In this document: positions 53,897 through 63,902 of the stretch, piece after piece
Layout of the letters: every line of letters begins with the position of its first letter
Position numbering within the stretch: the stretch's first letter is position 1
Source: Thermococcus sp. 2319x1
GTDB lineage: Archaea; Methanobacteriota_B; Thermococci; Thermococcales; Thermococcaceae
DNA: 64,000 nucleotides
Reading direction: 5' to 3'
Assembly: GCF_001484685.1 (NCBI RefSeq)
Contig: NZ_CP012200.1
Span: 738,321 to 802,320 of the forward strand
Made by a program: the position numbers and the translations under genes
The notes under the pieces: generated by a model
Databases searched by the model: none
Told to the model about the DNA's origin: nothing
The model's input: the letters and a program-made list of their open reading frames with translations, nothing else

Positions 53897-55174
53897 ATGG
53901 GCGGCATTTTGCTTGGGAAGAAAGACCTTGAGGATTTAAGATATACAGCCGAGACAGCCTATAAAACAACGGAATTCTGGAAAGAAAGGTTTTCAGACGT
54001 TGATATAGATGAATTAAAACCAGAAATCCTTGCTTCTCTAACTGACAAAGTAATCATAGAGCCCCACGATCTGCATGAAAGAGAAAAGGTCTGGCCATCA
54101 TACATAAAGAATCACGAGATTTTTTACGGGGTTATGAGAACCAGCGGAACTACTGGAAAACCGAAAAGAATACCCTTTACTAGGTACGATAAAATAAGAA
54201 CAAGCAGACAGTTCTCTTTCTGGGTGGAGGAATATCTATACAAACAAAAACTTGCCTCATTCCTACCGCAGTTGCCTTCTGGTTCGGGATTTCTAACGGC
54301 GACTTCTCTTGAGTACATGGATGTAAAAGTAGGATTTTATCAGATCCCAATACAATATTTGAGAATGAGAGATGCATTAATAGAGGAGTTCAGGGATACG
54401 AGGGCTACGGCAATTTTCACCCTCACAACGGGGGCTTATGTTTTGGGACTAACGCTACCTGAAGACATCAAAAACGATATACAGGTTATTTTGGTAGGCG
54501 GAGAGACGTTGAGTCAAGAAATGGCCAATGCTATACTGGAGAGCTTCCCGAATGCTGTTATCTTAGATGTATTTGGAAACTCCGAAGATGACGTCACAGG
54601 CAGAAGGGCAGTAACTAAAAAGGGGATGGAACCCTTTACTTTTCCGGAATCACTAATAGTCCTAAAAGAGAACGAGGACCCAGAGTATAAGGACTATTAC
54701 GAAATGTATATCACCAAGATAATGAAAGAAGGCGAACTTACAGGACTGCCGCTCTTCAACTATAAGATTGGAGACTTGGCAAAGGTAGTTGACGGAGAAG
54801 TCATGAACATCATCAGGGTAAAAGACGTGATAAGTTTAGCTGGAGCAAAGCTTCACATAGACCAGGTCATGGACATCGTTCACAGATATCCCTTCTTGGT
54901 GGACTTTGTAATAATCTACCACCCCCTCTCGCCGGGTAATCCAAAACCAAAGGCAATAATAAAAGTCGGATACGTGGGGGAAAAGCCATCCGGCATAGAA
55001 GATGAGATAAGAGAGCTGATATATGAAGCCAACAACCCAGTGAGATATGAGGTTGAAGAGGCTAAATCCTCCGAGCTTGTAGTGGAGGCAGTGCCGGCGG
55101 AGAAAGTAAGAGAAGGCTTACCTCAAAAACCAGGAAAGACAAAGAGAATCTTCATAGTTGGAAAAGACCTCTAG
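53897..55174 (+). CDS. Adenylate-forming enzyme, PaaK-like
   Basis: This 425-residue enzyme of the phenylacetate-CoA ligase type has YKTTEFWKERFSDVDIDELK at the N-terminus, the ATP motif MRTSGTTGKPKRIPFTRYDK near residue 78, ILDVFGNSEDDVTGRR near 230 in place of the usual Y-G-x-T-E, the hinge Asp region LFNYKIGDLAKVVDG near 290, and a C-terminal mobile domain with the Lys-containing PQKPGKTKRIFIVGKDL end. The acid substrate is unknown. It lies divergently from a shorter relative, with an IS6 remnant between them. An AATATTAATAG promoter and AGGTG precede the ATG. Confidence 0.78.
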   Translation: MGGILLGKKDLEDLRYTAETAYKTTEFWKERFSDVDIDELKPEILASLTDKVIIEPHDLHEREKVWPSYIKNHEIFYGVMRTSGTTGKPKRIPFTRYDKIRTSRQFSFWVEEYLYKQKLASFLPQLPSGSGFLTATSLEYMDVKVGFYQIPIQYLRMRDALIEEFRDTRATAIFTLTTGAYVLGLTLPEDIKNDIQVILVGGETLSQEMANAILESFPNAVILDVFGNSEDDVTGRRAVTKKGMEPFTFPESLIVLKENEDPEYKDYYEMYITKIMKEGELTGLPLFNYKIGDLAKVVDGEVMNIIRVKDVISLAGAKLHIDQVMDIVHRYPFLVDFVIIYHPLSPGNPKPKAIIKVGYVGEKPSGIEDEIRELIYEANNPVRYEVEEAKSSELVVEAVPAEKVREGLPQKPGKTKRIFIVGKDL

Positions 55175-55244
55175 CCTTTATTTTCTCCTTTTGTACGATA
55201 AATTATTTAACTTAAAGCATCAAATCCGTTCTAGGTGAGAAATC

Positions 55245-56495
55245 ATGAAGCCGAAGATAATCCACGACCCCATTCACGGAAGCATGAAGATAAGCGGGCT
55301 CATTTTAGACCTCATAAAAACTCCAGAATTTCAAAGGCTGAGGAACATAAAGCAACTCGGCCTTGCATACCTCGTCTACCCCGGTGCAAATCATTCTCGC
55401 TTTGAGCATTCCCTCGGCACATACAACATTGCAAAAAGGCTTGCAATGGAGCTGGGACTTAGCGAAGAGGAAAAAACCCTCCTGGAGGCAGCGGCTTTGC
55501 TTCACGACATTGGTCACGGTCCGTTTTCACATACCTTTGAACAGATATACGAGCACTACGTTAAGGAATACGACCACATGCATCTCGGCCAGAACATCAT
55601 CCTTGGAAAGATAGACATAATAGATGGGGAGATAGAAGAGAGGCAGTTCATACCTGAGATACTTGACTTTTACGGATACAAGCCAAAAGAAGTTGCCGAC
55701 CTTATTCTGGGCAAGTACGAAAAGAGGTATCTCGGGCAGGCATTGCATGGAGACGTGGATGTGGACCAGCTGGATTATCTTATCAGAGATGCCCACTACA
55801 CCGGAGTAGCCCATGGGATAATCGACCTCGAAAGGCTCCTGAAGGTTCTAAGAATTCACAACAATGAACTTGTTGTTGACGAGAAGGGAGTGGAAGCTGT
55901 TGAGGGCATGATGGTTGCCAGAGCTTTGATGTACTCCAGAGTTTACTTCCACCACACGGTAAAGATAGCGGAGGGAATGCTAACCAGGGCTTTGGAGTTT
56001 GCCCTCGAAGACGGTTACCTCTGGGAGTTCTGGAAGATGACAGACTGCAGAGTTCTCGTGGAGCTCGAGGATTTGGAAGGCTATCCAAGGGAAATCGTCA
56101 AGCGCATCAAGTACCGCGACTTGTTTAAGGCAGCATTGCTATTAGGGGCCGATGAGCTTACCGCCGAGGAGAAAAGGGAATTGTTGACTGTCTATAGAGA
56201 CATAAAGAAGCGCCAAGAGCTCGAAAGGAAACTGGTAGATGCCGTGGGAGCGAAGGAAGGAGAGGTGATTATAGAATTCTCAACGGCTGACCTAATGCTT
56301 ACCGAACCGAGATTGAAGTCAACGGAAATCGGAGTGGTAATGCACACCGGAGAGATAAAGCCCCTAACAAAGGTTACACCCTTAGCAAACGCCCTCAAGA
56401 GAAGGCAAACACCAAGATGGGCCGTAATGGTTGCATCGCCTTCGAAATATGTCGATAAGATTAGAGACGTGTGGAGAAAGGTTTTCTTCAGCTGA
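55245..56495 (+). CDS. HD-domain phosphohydrolase (COG1078, SAMHD1-like)
   Basis: This is a 416-residue HD-superfamily protein. Metal ligands are visible: GANHSRFEHSLGTYNIA near residue 50 (His), AALLHDIGHGPFSHTFEQ near 85 (His-Asp) and DVDVDQLDYLIRDAHYTG near 170 (Asp). Homologues are dNTP triphosphohydrolases or related nucleotide hydrolases (the SAMHD1/dGTPase group). Length and N-terminus (KIIHDPIHGSMKISGLI) fit the family. AGGTGAG precedes the ATG. It overlaps the convergent regulator by 8 bp. Confidence 0.9.
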   Translation: MKPKIIHDPIHGSMKISGLILDLIKTPEFQRLRNIKQLGLAYLVYPGANHSRFEHSLGTYNIAKRLAMELGLSEEEKTLLEAAALLHDIGHGPFSHTFEQIYEHYVKEYDHMHLGQNIILGKIDIIDGEIEERQFIPEILDFYGYKPKEVADLILGKYEKRYLGQALHGDVDVDQLDYLIRDAHYTGVAHGIIDLERLLKVLRIHNNELVVDEKGVEAVEGMMVARALMYSRVYFHHTVKIAEGMLTRALEFALEDGYLWEFWKMTDCRVLVELEDLEGYPREIVKRIKYRDLFKAALLLGADELTAEEKRELLTVYRDIKKRQELERKLVDAVGAKEGEVIIEFSTADLMLTEPRLKSTEIGVVMHTGEIKPLTKVTPLANALKRRQTPRWAVMVASPSKYVDKIRDVWRKVFFS

Positions 56496-57444
56496 ATATC
56501 TCTCTCTTTATTTCCTTCTTGAGCTCTTCAATCATCTCAATAAGCTCATCGGCATCCCTAATCTCGTTGAGCTTCTCCTTTGGGATGAGGGGAATTTCCC
56601 CCACAACCTCGATTTTAGTTTTTTCAAGGATGAACAGCCCGTCGCTTTGGATAATTTTGCTGACTTCATTTACCATTTGAGCCCTCTTCACAGTTGATGA
56701 TGTCTTTTTCTCACTTATGCCCGTTAAAATCTTCACTCCCTCTTCCTTTGAGATAGCATCAAACGGAGCTTTTTTGATTTTAACAACACCCATTCCAAAA
56801 TCTTCTAAGCGTTTGAAAACTTCCTTTTCAAGCTCTGTCTCCGGTTCAACTTCCATCTTAGCCTCAACTCTGGCGTGAAGGACATCAATGGGCTTTGCAA
56901 TTGGAGCCTCAAACAGCTCTTCAAGCCTCAGGGCAACCTCAAGGCTCATAGCCTGTTCTCCCCTTTCATAGTTTTGGAGACTCTTTCTTGAAACTCCAAG
57001 AAGTTCGGCAAGCTCCCCAATACTGTAACCGTGTTTTTCCCTAAGCTTTCGCAAATACTCCCCATTAACTCTCACGTAAAAGCCTCCTCTCTCGGCAAAG
57101 ATTGCGGGCAATTCATTTTCCACAAGAACGTCATACAGTGTTTGAGGGCTCAGAGCGTAAATTCCATGTCTCTCGTAAACCACTCCCTCTTCAAGCTCCT
57201 CGCTTTTAGATCTTAGCCCCACAATAAGCGGAGAAGCCTCAAAGAGCTTGGCCAAACGCTTTAAATCTTCTGCCTGCTCCTCTGTGAGGGAGTCGATGTT
57301 TTGAATAACCTTCACAAAGAGCAACAAAAAGAGCCTACTCGCGGCTAGGTCAAAGCACGAACCTTTAAACTCCATTCTCGCTACCCTAAATCCAGTTCCC
57401 CTGAATATGCTTTCAACAATTCGCAACAATCTCTCTTTTTCCAT
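56488..57444 (-). CDS. HTH-type transcriptional regulator, archaeal COG1395 family
   Basis: This 318-residue archaeal regulator has an N-terminal nuclease-like or sensor domain (about 1-125, GTGFRVARMEFKGSCFDLAA), a Cro/CI-type HTH at 130-185 (LRKLREKHGYSIGELAELLG, then VSRKSLQNYERGEQAMSLEV) and a C-terminal domain with strongly acidic end. The family is conserved across Euryarchaeota; its regulon is unknown. It is divergent from tiaS, sharing the 80-bp region between 57444 and 57524. Confidence 0.87.
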   Translation of the reverse strand: MEKERLLRIVESIFRGTGFRVARMEFKGSCFDLAASRLFLLLFVKVIQNIDSLTEEQAEDLKRLAKLFEASPLIVGLRSKSEELEEGVVYERHGIYALSPQTLYDVLVENELPAIFAERGGFYVRVNGEYLRKLREKHGYSIGELAELLGVSRKSLQNYERGEQAMSLEVALRLEELFEAPIAKPIDVLHARVEAKMEVEPETELEKEVFKRLEDFGMGVVKIKKAPFDAISKEEGVKILTGISEKKTSSTVKRAQMVNEVSKIIQSDGLFILEKTKIEVVGEIPLIPKEKLNEIRDADELIEMIEELKKEIKREIFS

Positions 57445-57523
57445 CGTATATAAATAAAGCTTTGGAAATTTAAAAGTTTCCCATCGATGGATAAACTTTT
57501 AACCATTTGACATATCCTACGGG

Positions 57524-58810
57524 ATGATGAAGCTCCACATAGGCATCGACGACACGGATTCACCGGACGGGATGTGCACCACTTATCTTGGTGCCCTGCT
57601 TTATAGAGAGATCTCCAGAGTAGCGGAGCCTCTAGATTTTCCAAAGCTCATCCGTCTAAATCCAAACGTACCGTACAAGACAAGGGGAAACGGAGCTGTG
57701 GCAATGAGTTTCGAAGTGGAAGAGAAGGAGATTCCAAAGATAAAAGATTTCGTTTTGAAAATGGTTGAGGGGTTATCAGACTTTAATCATGAGAACACAA
57801 ACCCCGGAGTTGTATTTCTGGAAGGAGAAATTCCCAAGGAACTGGAGGAGTTTACGTATAAGGCCATATGGGAGCACGTTACCGTTGAGGATGCTGAAAA
57901 AGTTGCGAGAGAAGTAAACGCAGAAATTCACAAGTTCAAGCTCGGCAGGGGCATAATAGGAGCCCTAGCGGCAGTTGGTCATCCATTGAAAAACTTCACC
58001 TATGAACTCTTGGCATACAGGAAAAGGGAATTTTGGGGAAAGGAAAGGAGGGTCAACAGAGAGAGCGTTTTTGAAGCTGACAGATTAACCTATCCCTTCA
58101 CATACGATAACGTCGACCCCTTCAAGGGGAGCGTTCTAATAACACCCCACGGAAAAGACCCTGTTCTGGTCGGCATTAGGGGAATAGACAAAAATAGGGT
58201 CTTGTGGACATTTGAAAACCTCATCATCGAAGAGCCCGTGGAGTTTTTCCAGATTTATAAAACAAATCAGAATACAGATGAACACTTGAGGTTTAGAAAG
58301 ATCGGTGAACTGAAGCCCTTAGAAAGCGCTGTTGTAAGGGGGAGGGTTAGCGGAGAGTACTGGGAGAAAGGGAGGCACGTATTTTTTGAGCTGAGCGACG
58401 AAACCGGCACAATTAGAGTTGCAGCCTTTGAGCCAACCAAGGGATTTAGAAGGTACGTTAGAATGTTAATTGAAGGTGACGAGATCATTGCAGCCGGAGG
58501 AGTAAAGGAATATGAAGGTGTTTTGACCCTCAACTTGGAAAAATTTTATCCACTGAAGCTTGCCGAAAAAATAGTTTATGAAAAGCCAAAATGCCCGAAG
58601 TGCGGAGGAACTATGAAAAGCAAAGGGGACTATCTGAAATGCAAGAAGTGCGGGCATAAAATGCCAAAAGTCCTGATCCCAAAAAGACTGCCCCGCCGGC
58701 TTGAGAAAAAAATTTACGAAGTTCCACCAGATGCCAGGAAACACCTCTCCAGACCGCTCGTCCTCCCGCTTGGAGAGAAAAAAATCTTGGAGGCGGCTGA
58801 GAGGGACTAA
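57524..58810 (+). CDS. tiaS: tRNA(Ile2) 2-agmatinylcytidine synthetase
   Basis: This 428-residue TiaS modifies C34 of tRNA-Ile(CAU) with agmatine so that it reads AUA codons. The N-terminal THUMP-like/kinase part begins [20 protein letters not shown] with the Asp-rich catalytic motif. A middle domain is followed by an OB fold near 265-340 ([20 protein letters not shown]) and a C-terminal zinc ribbon ([20 protein letters not shown]). CTTTTAACC about 27 bp upstream fits a leaderless start at 57524 (or the next ATG at 57527). It overlaps purB by 4 bp, convergent. Confidence 0.93.
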   Translation: MMKLHIGIDDTDSPDGMCTTYLGALLYREISRVAEPLDFPKLIRLNPNVPYKTRGNGAVAMSFEVEEKEIPKIKDFVLKMVEGLSDFNHENTNPGVVFLEGEIPKELEEFTYKAIWEHVTVEDAEKVAREVNAEIHKFKLGRGIIGALAAVGHPLKNFTYELLAYRKREFWGKERRVNRESVFEADRLTYPFTYDNVDPFKGSVLITPHGKDPVLVGIRGIDKNRVLWTFENLIIEEPVEFFQIYKTNQNTDEHLRFRKIGELKPLESAVVRGRVSGEYWEKGRHVFFELSDETGTIRVAAFEPTKGFRRYVRMLIEGDEIIAAGGVKEYEGVLTLNLEKFYPLKLAEKIVYEKPKCPKCGGTMKSKGDYLKCKKCGHKMPKVLIPKRLPRRLEKKIYEVPPDARKHLSRPLVLPLGEKKILEAAERD

Positions 58811-60159
58811 CTTCTCTCCCTTCTCTCGACCTCTTCTATGTAGGCTATTACGTTATCCACTATCTGGGGAGCCAAACCAATGTAGTTTTCAGGCCTTAGG
58901 GAGTTTAAATCGTCTTCAGTGAGATATTCCATGGCTTCACTTTCCCTTACTACTTCTAACAAGTCCCTTCCCTCTTCGAATGCCTTCATGGCGAGTTTCC
59001 TCACCAGTTCGTGAGCCTCTTGTCTCCCCATTCCCTTCTCCGCAAGCTTGAGCATCAGCGGCTCGGCCATTATGAGGTTCTTTGTGAGGTATAGGTTCCT
59101 CTTTATGTTATCCGGGAAAAACTCCAAGCCGGATAAGACCTTCTTCATGCTCTTCAACATCTCGTCCAAGAGTATAAACGTCTCTGGAAGGATAACACGC
59201 TCAACTGAAGAGTTGGTGAGGTCCCTCTCATGCCACAGCGGATTGTTGAGTAAAGCTGGAATAACGTTGGAATAGATAACCCTTGCAAGCCCGCTGATTT
59301 TTTCACACCTTATCGGGTTCCTCTTGTGGGGCATTGTTGAAGAGCCGACCTGCTTCTTTCCAAAGGGTTCGCTGACTTCAAGAATCTCAGTTCTCTGGAG
59401 GTTTCTTATCTCAAGGGCCATTTTGTCGAGGGTTGAAGCTATTAAGGCTAGAATGCTCATGAGCTCTGCGTAGATGTCTCTCTGAATTATTTGGTTGCTT
59501 ATTCTTGCGGGTTTAAGGCCAAGATCCTCCATAACTAAACGCTGAAGTTCGAGCCCTTTTTCGCCAAAGGATGCCATTGTTCCAACAGCACCGCTCATCT
59601 GGCCTACAAGAATCCTCTCCTTGGCCTCTTCAACTCTATCAATATGTCTTTGGATCTCATCCAGCCAGATGGCAAACTTCATTCCATATGTGGTTGGGAC
59701 GGCATGCTGGCCGTGAGTTCTTCCAATGCACACCGTATGCTTATGCTCCTTTGCAAGTTTTTTGAGTATTGAACGGAGCTCCCTCAGGTCTTTTAAAACA
59801 ATCTCCAAAGATTCTTTAATGAGAAGAGCGTTGGCGGTGTCTATTATATCATTGGAAGTCGCCCCAAGATGGACGTATTTTCCATGTTCTCCACAGACCT
59901 CGCTTAAGGCTTTAACAACGGCCATTATATCGTGGTGGATTTCGGCTTCAATTTCTTTAACCCTTTCAACTTTTACCCATTTTGTGTTTGCCCTTTCGCT
60001 GATTATCCTCGCGCTCTCTTCGGGGATGTTGCCGAGCTTTGCATGGGCTCTTGCCAAAGCAGCCTCAACCTCAAGTAGTTTCTGGAGCTTATTTTCTTCC
60101 TCCCAAATGCGTTTCATCTCCTCGCTACCGTACCTGTAATCGATTGGATGAATGGCCAT
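58807..60159 (-). CDS. purB: Adenylosuccinate lyase
   Basis: This is a 450-residue fumarase/aspartase superfamily enzyme catalysing two steps of purine synthesis (SAICAR to AICAR, adenylosuccinate to AMP). The superfamily signature is [20 protein letters not shown] near residue 260, with catalytic His in [20 protein letters not shown] near 145. Other motifs are [18 protein letters not shown] near 97. GGTGATA precedes the ATG at 60159. Confidence 0.95.
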   Translation of the reverse strand: MAIHPIDYRYGSEEMKRIWEEENKLQKLLEVEAALARAHAKLGNIPEESARIISERANTKWVKVERVKEIEAEIHHDIMAVVKALSEVCGEHGKYVHLGATSNDIIDTANALLIKESLEIVLKDLRELRSILKKLAKEHKHTVCIGRTHGQHAVPTTYGMKFAIWLDEIQRHIDRVEEAKERILVGQMSGAVGTMASFGEKGLELQRLVMEDLGLKPARISNQIIQRDIYAELMSILALIASTLDKMALEIRNLQRTEILEVSEPFGKKQVGSSTMPHKRNPIRCEKISGLARVIYSNVIPALLNNPLWHERDLTNSSVERVILPETFILLDEMLKSMKKVLSGLEFFPDNIKRNLYLTKNLIMAEPLMLKLAEKGMGRQEAHELVRKLAMKAFEEGRDLLEVVRESEAMEYLTEDDLNSLRPENYIGLAPQIVDNVIAYIEEVERRERS

Positions 60160-60344
60160 CGTATCACCAATTTTTTGTAATAATCAACCTTAAAAAGATT
60201 TTCTAATGTACACAAAAATGTTAAAACTCAAACTCAACTTCCTGAGTTTTTGGGGCATATCTGAAAACCCCGGCAGTTAACCGAAAAGTATTTAACCACA
60301 TATCCAAAGTCTGCTATTGACAAAACTTTCGGAGGGTGTCAAAA

Positions 60345-60620
60345 ATGGCAGAGGAGCATGTTGTCTTCATAGGAAAGAAGCCTGTTATGAACTATGTATT
60401 GGCCGTAATAACCCAGTTCAACGAGGGTGCAAAGGAAGTTAGCATCAGAGCAAGAGGTAGGGCCATCAGCAGGGCCGTTGACGTTGCGGAGATCGTCAGG
60501 AACAGGTTCCTTCCAGAGGTTAGGGTTAAGGAGATAAAGATCGGCACAGAAGAGCTCCCAACAGCTGACGGAAGAACAGCCAACACTTCAACAATCGAGA
60601 TCATCCTCGAGAAGCCATGA
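60345..60620 (+). CDS. albA: Chromatin protein Alba
   Basis: This 91-residue Alba protein, an abundant dimeric DNA- and RNA-binding chromatin component, has [20 protein letters not shown] with the conserved Lys of the KKP motif, then [20 protein letters not shown] and [16 protein letters not shown]. Length and sequence are close to Pyrococcus Alba. GGAGGGTG lies before the ATG at 60345, which excludes the earlier GTG at 60336. A promoter-like TATTTAACC is near 60290. Confidence 0.96.
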   Translation: MAEEHVVFIGKKPVMNYVLAVITQFNEGAKEVSIRARGRAISRAVDVAEIVRNRFLPEVRVKEIKIGTEELPTADGRTANTSTIEIILEKP

Positions 60621-60724
60621 ATTTAGCTTTTCTTTCCTTTTCATAACTTTACTCGAATTTTTTGCTTCAACCCCTTTCGAAGTGAAAACAAAGGTTTTAA
60701 TATTTCTATTGCAAAATAGTCTTG

Positions 60725-61330
60725 GTGTGGCAGGTGGAATTTGAAACAATTGATGTGAGAGATGAGAAGGCCAAAGAACTTGCTCAAATCCTTGCAAATG
60801 AAACCTCACTTCTAATACTGGGACTCCTGCAAGAAAGGGCGCTTTCAATGTCGGAAATAGCAAGGGAACTTGGAATCCCAATGTCAACCGTCTCTTACCA
60901 CTTAGATAAAATGATGAGGGTGGGACTTGTAGAAATTGCCGGAAAAAAGTATGGCAAGCGATTGCAAGAGGTAAAGCTTTACAGGGCATCATCAAAACCA
61001 ATTCTTCTGCTTCCCAGAGGAATGCCCGTCAAAAAACGTTTCCTAAGAGTTTTTGAGAAAATACAGATTATAAGCCTGGGAATAGCCGGGCTTCTGGCTT
61101 CGGGAGTTTATGTAGTATTCGACAGGCTCCTCCAAGAAGAACCCCAATTAGTTGCCAAGAATGCAACGTACACTATTAAACGAGCCCCTTCTCCAGGGCT
61201 TGAGGGTATTAACGAAACGGTTACATCCAAGTTAATTGAGAGTTCACCAATACCATACATTTTGGCGATTTTAGTATTTGTGGTGGGGTTTTTCCTGGTT
61301 TCTCGATACCTAATGAAAAAGAAAATTTAA
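60725..61330 (+). CDS. Membrane-tethered ArsR-like transcriptional regulator
   Basis: This protein of about 201 residues has an N-terminal winged helix of ArsR type (ILGLLQERALSMSEIARELG, then IPMSTVSYHLDKMMRVGLVE) and two C-terminal transmembrane segments (IISLGIAGLLASGVYVVF and IPYILAILVFVVGFFLVS) joined by a short outside loop. It may read an envelope signal and bind DNA from the membrane. TTTTAATA (60695-60702) lies 27 bp upstream of the GTG at 60725, giving a leaderless GTG start; no Shine-Dalgarno is present. Confidence 0.78.
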   Translation: MWQVEFETIDVRDEKAKELAQILANETSLLILGLLQERALSMSEIARELGIPMSTVSYHLDKMMRVGLVEIAGKKYGKRLQEVKLYRASSKPILLLPRGMPVKKRFLRVFEKIQIISLGIAGLLASGVYVVFDRLLQEEPQLVAKNATYTIKRAPSPGLEGINETVTSKLIESSPIPYILAILVFVVGFFLVSRYLMKKKI

Positions 61331-61388
61331 CCCCAAAACATTTTTAAGTTTCTCATCGTAGTTCAACATGAATCAGGAGGGAAGAACA

Positions 61389-61922
61389 ATGATGCCCAAA
61401 ATTACTGTGGAGCAAATAGTTAAAAGGAAGGCAGTTGTTGTTAGACCAACCGAAACTGTTGAAAAAGTTGCGAAAATTCTCGCAAGAAACAAAGTAAGCA
61501 GTGCGGTTGTCATGGACAAGGACGAGATAATAGGTATAGTTACTGATAGAGACATCCTCAACAAGGTAGTTGCCAAGGGAAAAAATCCCAAAGAGGTAAA
61601 AGTCAGTGAGATAATGACAAAGGATCCAATAACCATAGAATACGATTATGACATTCAGGATGCCATCGAGCTTATGATGGAGAAAGGAGTGAGGAGAATC
61701 CTAATAACAAAGCTTGGAATGCCCATGGGCTTTGTAACGGCGGCTGATCTCCTTGCAGCGGTAAATGCTTACAATCACGAGGAAGAGGAAGCTGAAAAAG
61801 AAGAAGGAGAGGTCTATGGGATATGCGAGGTCTGCGGGCAGTATGCTCAGCTTCACAGAGTTGTCCACGAAGGCTATGAGAGATGGGTCTGCGAGAGCTG
61901 CAAGGACATGCTTGAAGGTTGA
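61389..61922 (+). CDS. CBS-domain protein with C-terminal zinc ribbon
   Basis: This 177-residue protein carries a pair of CBS domains (residues 1-60, 65-125: VEQIVKRKAVVVRPTETVEK, IGIVTDRDILNKVVAKG, VSEIMTKDPITIEYDYDIQD) that usually bind AMP, ATP or SAM. A C-terminal acidic linker and zinc ribbon follow (YGICEVCGQYAQLHRVVH ... WVCESCKDMLEG). The ATG at 61389 lies 9 bases after AGGAGG; the earlier ATG at 61368 would contain that site. The target it senses for is unknown. Confidence 0.87.
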   Translation: MMPKITVEQIVKRKAVVVRPTETVEKVAKILARNKVSSAVVMDKDEIIGIVTDRDILNKVVAKGKNPKEVKVSEIMTKDPITIEYDYDIQDAIELMMEKGVRRILITKLGMPMGFVTAADLLAAVNAYNHEEEEAEKEEGEVYGICEVCGQYAQLHRVVHEGYERWVCESCKDMLEG

Positions 61923-62019
61923 ATACTCCTTCGATTATTTTTAAATCCGCTTTAGCTTAGCTTATATTCCCAAAGGTTTAAAACTCTTCTAAGGAATACA
62001 CATCCAGAGGTGAGAGGAT

Positions 62020-62619
62020 ATGGAAAAGAAAACCGGAACAACTACCGTTGGAATTAAATTGAAAGATGGAGTAGTATTGGCAGCGGACACTCAAGCTTCT
62101 CTCGACCACATGGTGGAGACCCTCAACATAAAGAAAATTCTACCCATAACCGATAAGATAGCAATAACAACCGCGGGAAGCGTTGGAGATTTGCAGGCTT
62201 TGGCGAGGATGCTCGAAGCTGAGGCGAGATACTACCAATTCACCTGGGGAAAACCAATGACGGCAAAGGCAATGGCAAATCTCCTCAGCAACATACTCAA
62301 CGAGAGCAGATGGTTCCCCTACATGGTGCAGATAATAATAGGTGGCTACGTTGAAGAGCCAACACTTGCAAGCCTCGATCCTTTGGGAGGGCTTATCTTT
62401 GATAACTACACTGCAACAGGCTCTGGGAGTCCCTTTGCAATAGCGATCCTTGAAGACGGGTACAAGGAGGATATGACAATCGAAGAGGCAAGGGAATTGG
62501 CCATAAGGGCAGTCAGGACAGCAGGTAAGAGGGATGTTTACACGGGAGAGAGGAAGATTCAGGTGGTTACAATAACCAAAGATGGTATGAAGGAGGAATT
62601 CGTCGAGTTTAAGGAGTGA
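62020..62619 (+). CDS. psmB: Proteasome subunit beta
   Basis: This is a 199-residue 20S proteasome beta subunit. The propeptide MEKKTG is removed to expose Thr7 of [20 protein letters not shown], the catalytic nucleophile; Lys and Asp of the active site are in [12 protein letters not shown] and [15 protein letters not shown]. The later SGS motif is [15 protein letters not shown] near 130. GGTGAGAGG precedes the ATG. Thermococcales carry two beta subunits; which one this is was not decided. Confidence 0.93.
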   Translation: MEKKTGTTTVGIKLKDGVVLAADTQASLDHMVETLNIKKILPITDKIAITTAGSVGDLQALARMLEAEARYYQFTWGKPMTAKAMANLLSNILNESRWFPYMVQIIIGGYVEEPTLASLDPLGGLIFDNYTATGSGSPFAIAILEDGYKEDMTIEEARELAIRAVRTAGKRDVYTGERKIQVVTITKDGMKEEFVEFKE

Positions 62620-62641
62620 TTTTTGCATTTCTGGTGGTTAA

Positions 62642-63733
62642 ATGAGGAACAAATCTCTCCTTGCCCTTTTTCTCGTAGGTATTTTCTTTATTGCATTCTT
62701 GTATCACACCTACTCCTCTCCAAGCGAAGATGCCCAGCAAGTGCTTCAAATAGCCTCCAACATATCGAAAGAAGTAGAAGAAACAAGGGGGCTTGGTTTT
62801 AAGGAGAGTCCCAAGATAGTTGTCCTTACTAAGGAAGAAGCCCTTAAAAGATGGGGTCCGGGCAGAGAGGATTACCAAGAAATCAGAAAATGGGAGCTAA
62901 TATACAAAATGACCCTTCTTGTTCCGCTTGACTATAACCTTACAAAAACAAGAGAAAAGGAAACTGCCTCATGGATAGCAGTTACCTCCGGGAATAAAGT
63001 CTACATAATCTCGGAAAACTTTTTTAAAACAGGGGATACCTCCAAGAGAGTTCTGGCTCATGAATTTACCCACGTAATACAAAAGCAGCACTTCGACCCA
63101 AAGTATCCAGAGACACTTGACGGTAGCCTTGCCATTAAAGCCCTAATTGAAGGCGATGCAGACCTAACTGCTGACCTTTATTGCAGGAAGCACGGTATCA
63201 GAATAGAGAAAATAACTTCGCTGTACCTCAAAGATCCCCCAATGAACTTTGGGTACTTTCCCTATGTTTTTGGTGACAAATTCGTCGAATACCTTTACCA
63301 AAAAGGAGGTTGGGAGCTTGTCAATGAAGCCCACACCAATCCACCACAAACAACCCAGCAGATAATGCATCCAGAGATTTATTTAGCCAAAGTTCTTCCC
63401 CAAGAGGTGGAGATAAGCTTGGACAGAGGTTACAGGATAATTCACGAAGATCGACTCGGGGAGTTCTATTTCTATCTCCTTCTTGTGACGAATGGCGTAG
63501 ACCAAGAAGAGGCCTTAAAAATCTCTATGGCATGGCGGGGAGATAAAGTAATCCTAGCGGAAAACTCCACGCACTATATACTAATGTGGAAGAGCCTTTG
63601 GAAAGACGATAGAGCTCTTCAGGAAATCCAAAACCTTCTCACTAAAAAGGCCAACAAATCAACCAAATTGGAGGCCCAAGTAACGGTTAGTGGAAACGAG
63701 CTCATGCTTAAAACGGCACTCCCAAAACAATAG
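62642..63733 (+). CDS. Exported zinc metalloprotease-like protein
   Basis: This 363-residue protein has an N-terminal signal anchor (LLALFLVGIFFIAFLYHTY) and the zinc-protease motif RVLAHEFTHVIQKQHFD near residue 140 (H-E-x-x-H). A downstream Glu lies in ALIEGDADLTADLY near 172 as third ligand, that is a gluzincin. A C-terminal beta region completes it. The substrate is unknown. TTCTGGTGGTTAA precedes the ATG at 62642. It lies 22 bp after psmB and is probably co-transcribed with it. Confidence 0.78.
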   Translation: MRNKSLLALFLVGIFFIAFLYHTYSSPSEDAQQVLQIASNISKEVEETRGLGFKESPKIVVLTKEEALKRWGPGREDYQEIRKWELIYKMTLLVPLDYNLTKTREKETASWIAVTSGNKVYIISENFFKTGDTSKRVLAHEFTHVIQKQHFDPKYPETLDGSLAIKALIEGDADLTADLYCRKHGIRIEKITSLYLKDPPMNFGYFPYVFGDKFVEYLYQKGGWELVNEAHTNPPQTTQQIMHPEIYLAKVLPQEVEISLDRGYRIIHEDRLGEFYFYLLLVTNGVDQEEALKISMAWRGDKVILAENSTHYILMWKSLWKDDRALQEIQNLLTKKANKSTKLEAQVTVSGNELMLKTALPKQ

Positions 63734-63902
63734 GTGTTCTCTTATGTCCAGTTTTGTAGTACTATTATCGAAACTTCTTTTTAACTAACGAGGGCAGAAT
63801 GAAGATTTTTGGACGAAATATTTCATTAGGCAACAAAAATAGTTATAAATGCCAAAATTCAAACACCATTTGCCCAAATCAAAATATTTTGAGGTGATAG
63901 AA

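Noticed and set aside
60200-60290. Guide RNA with two CTGA boxes upstream of Alba
   Set aside because: No C boxes in either strand at the right spacing.
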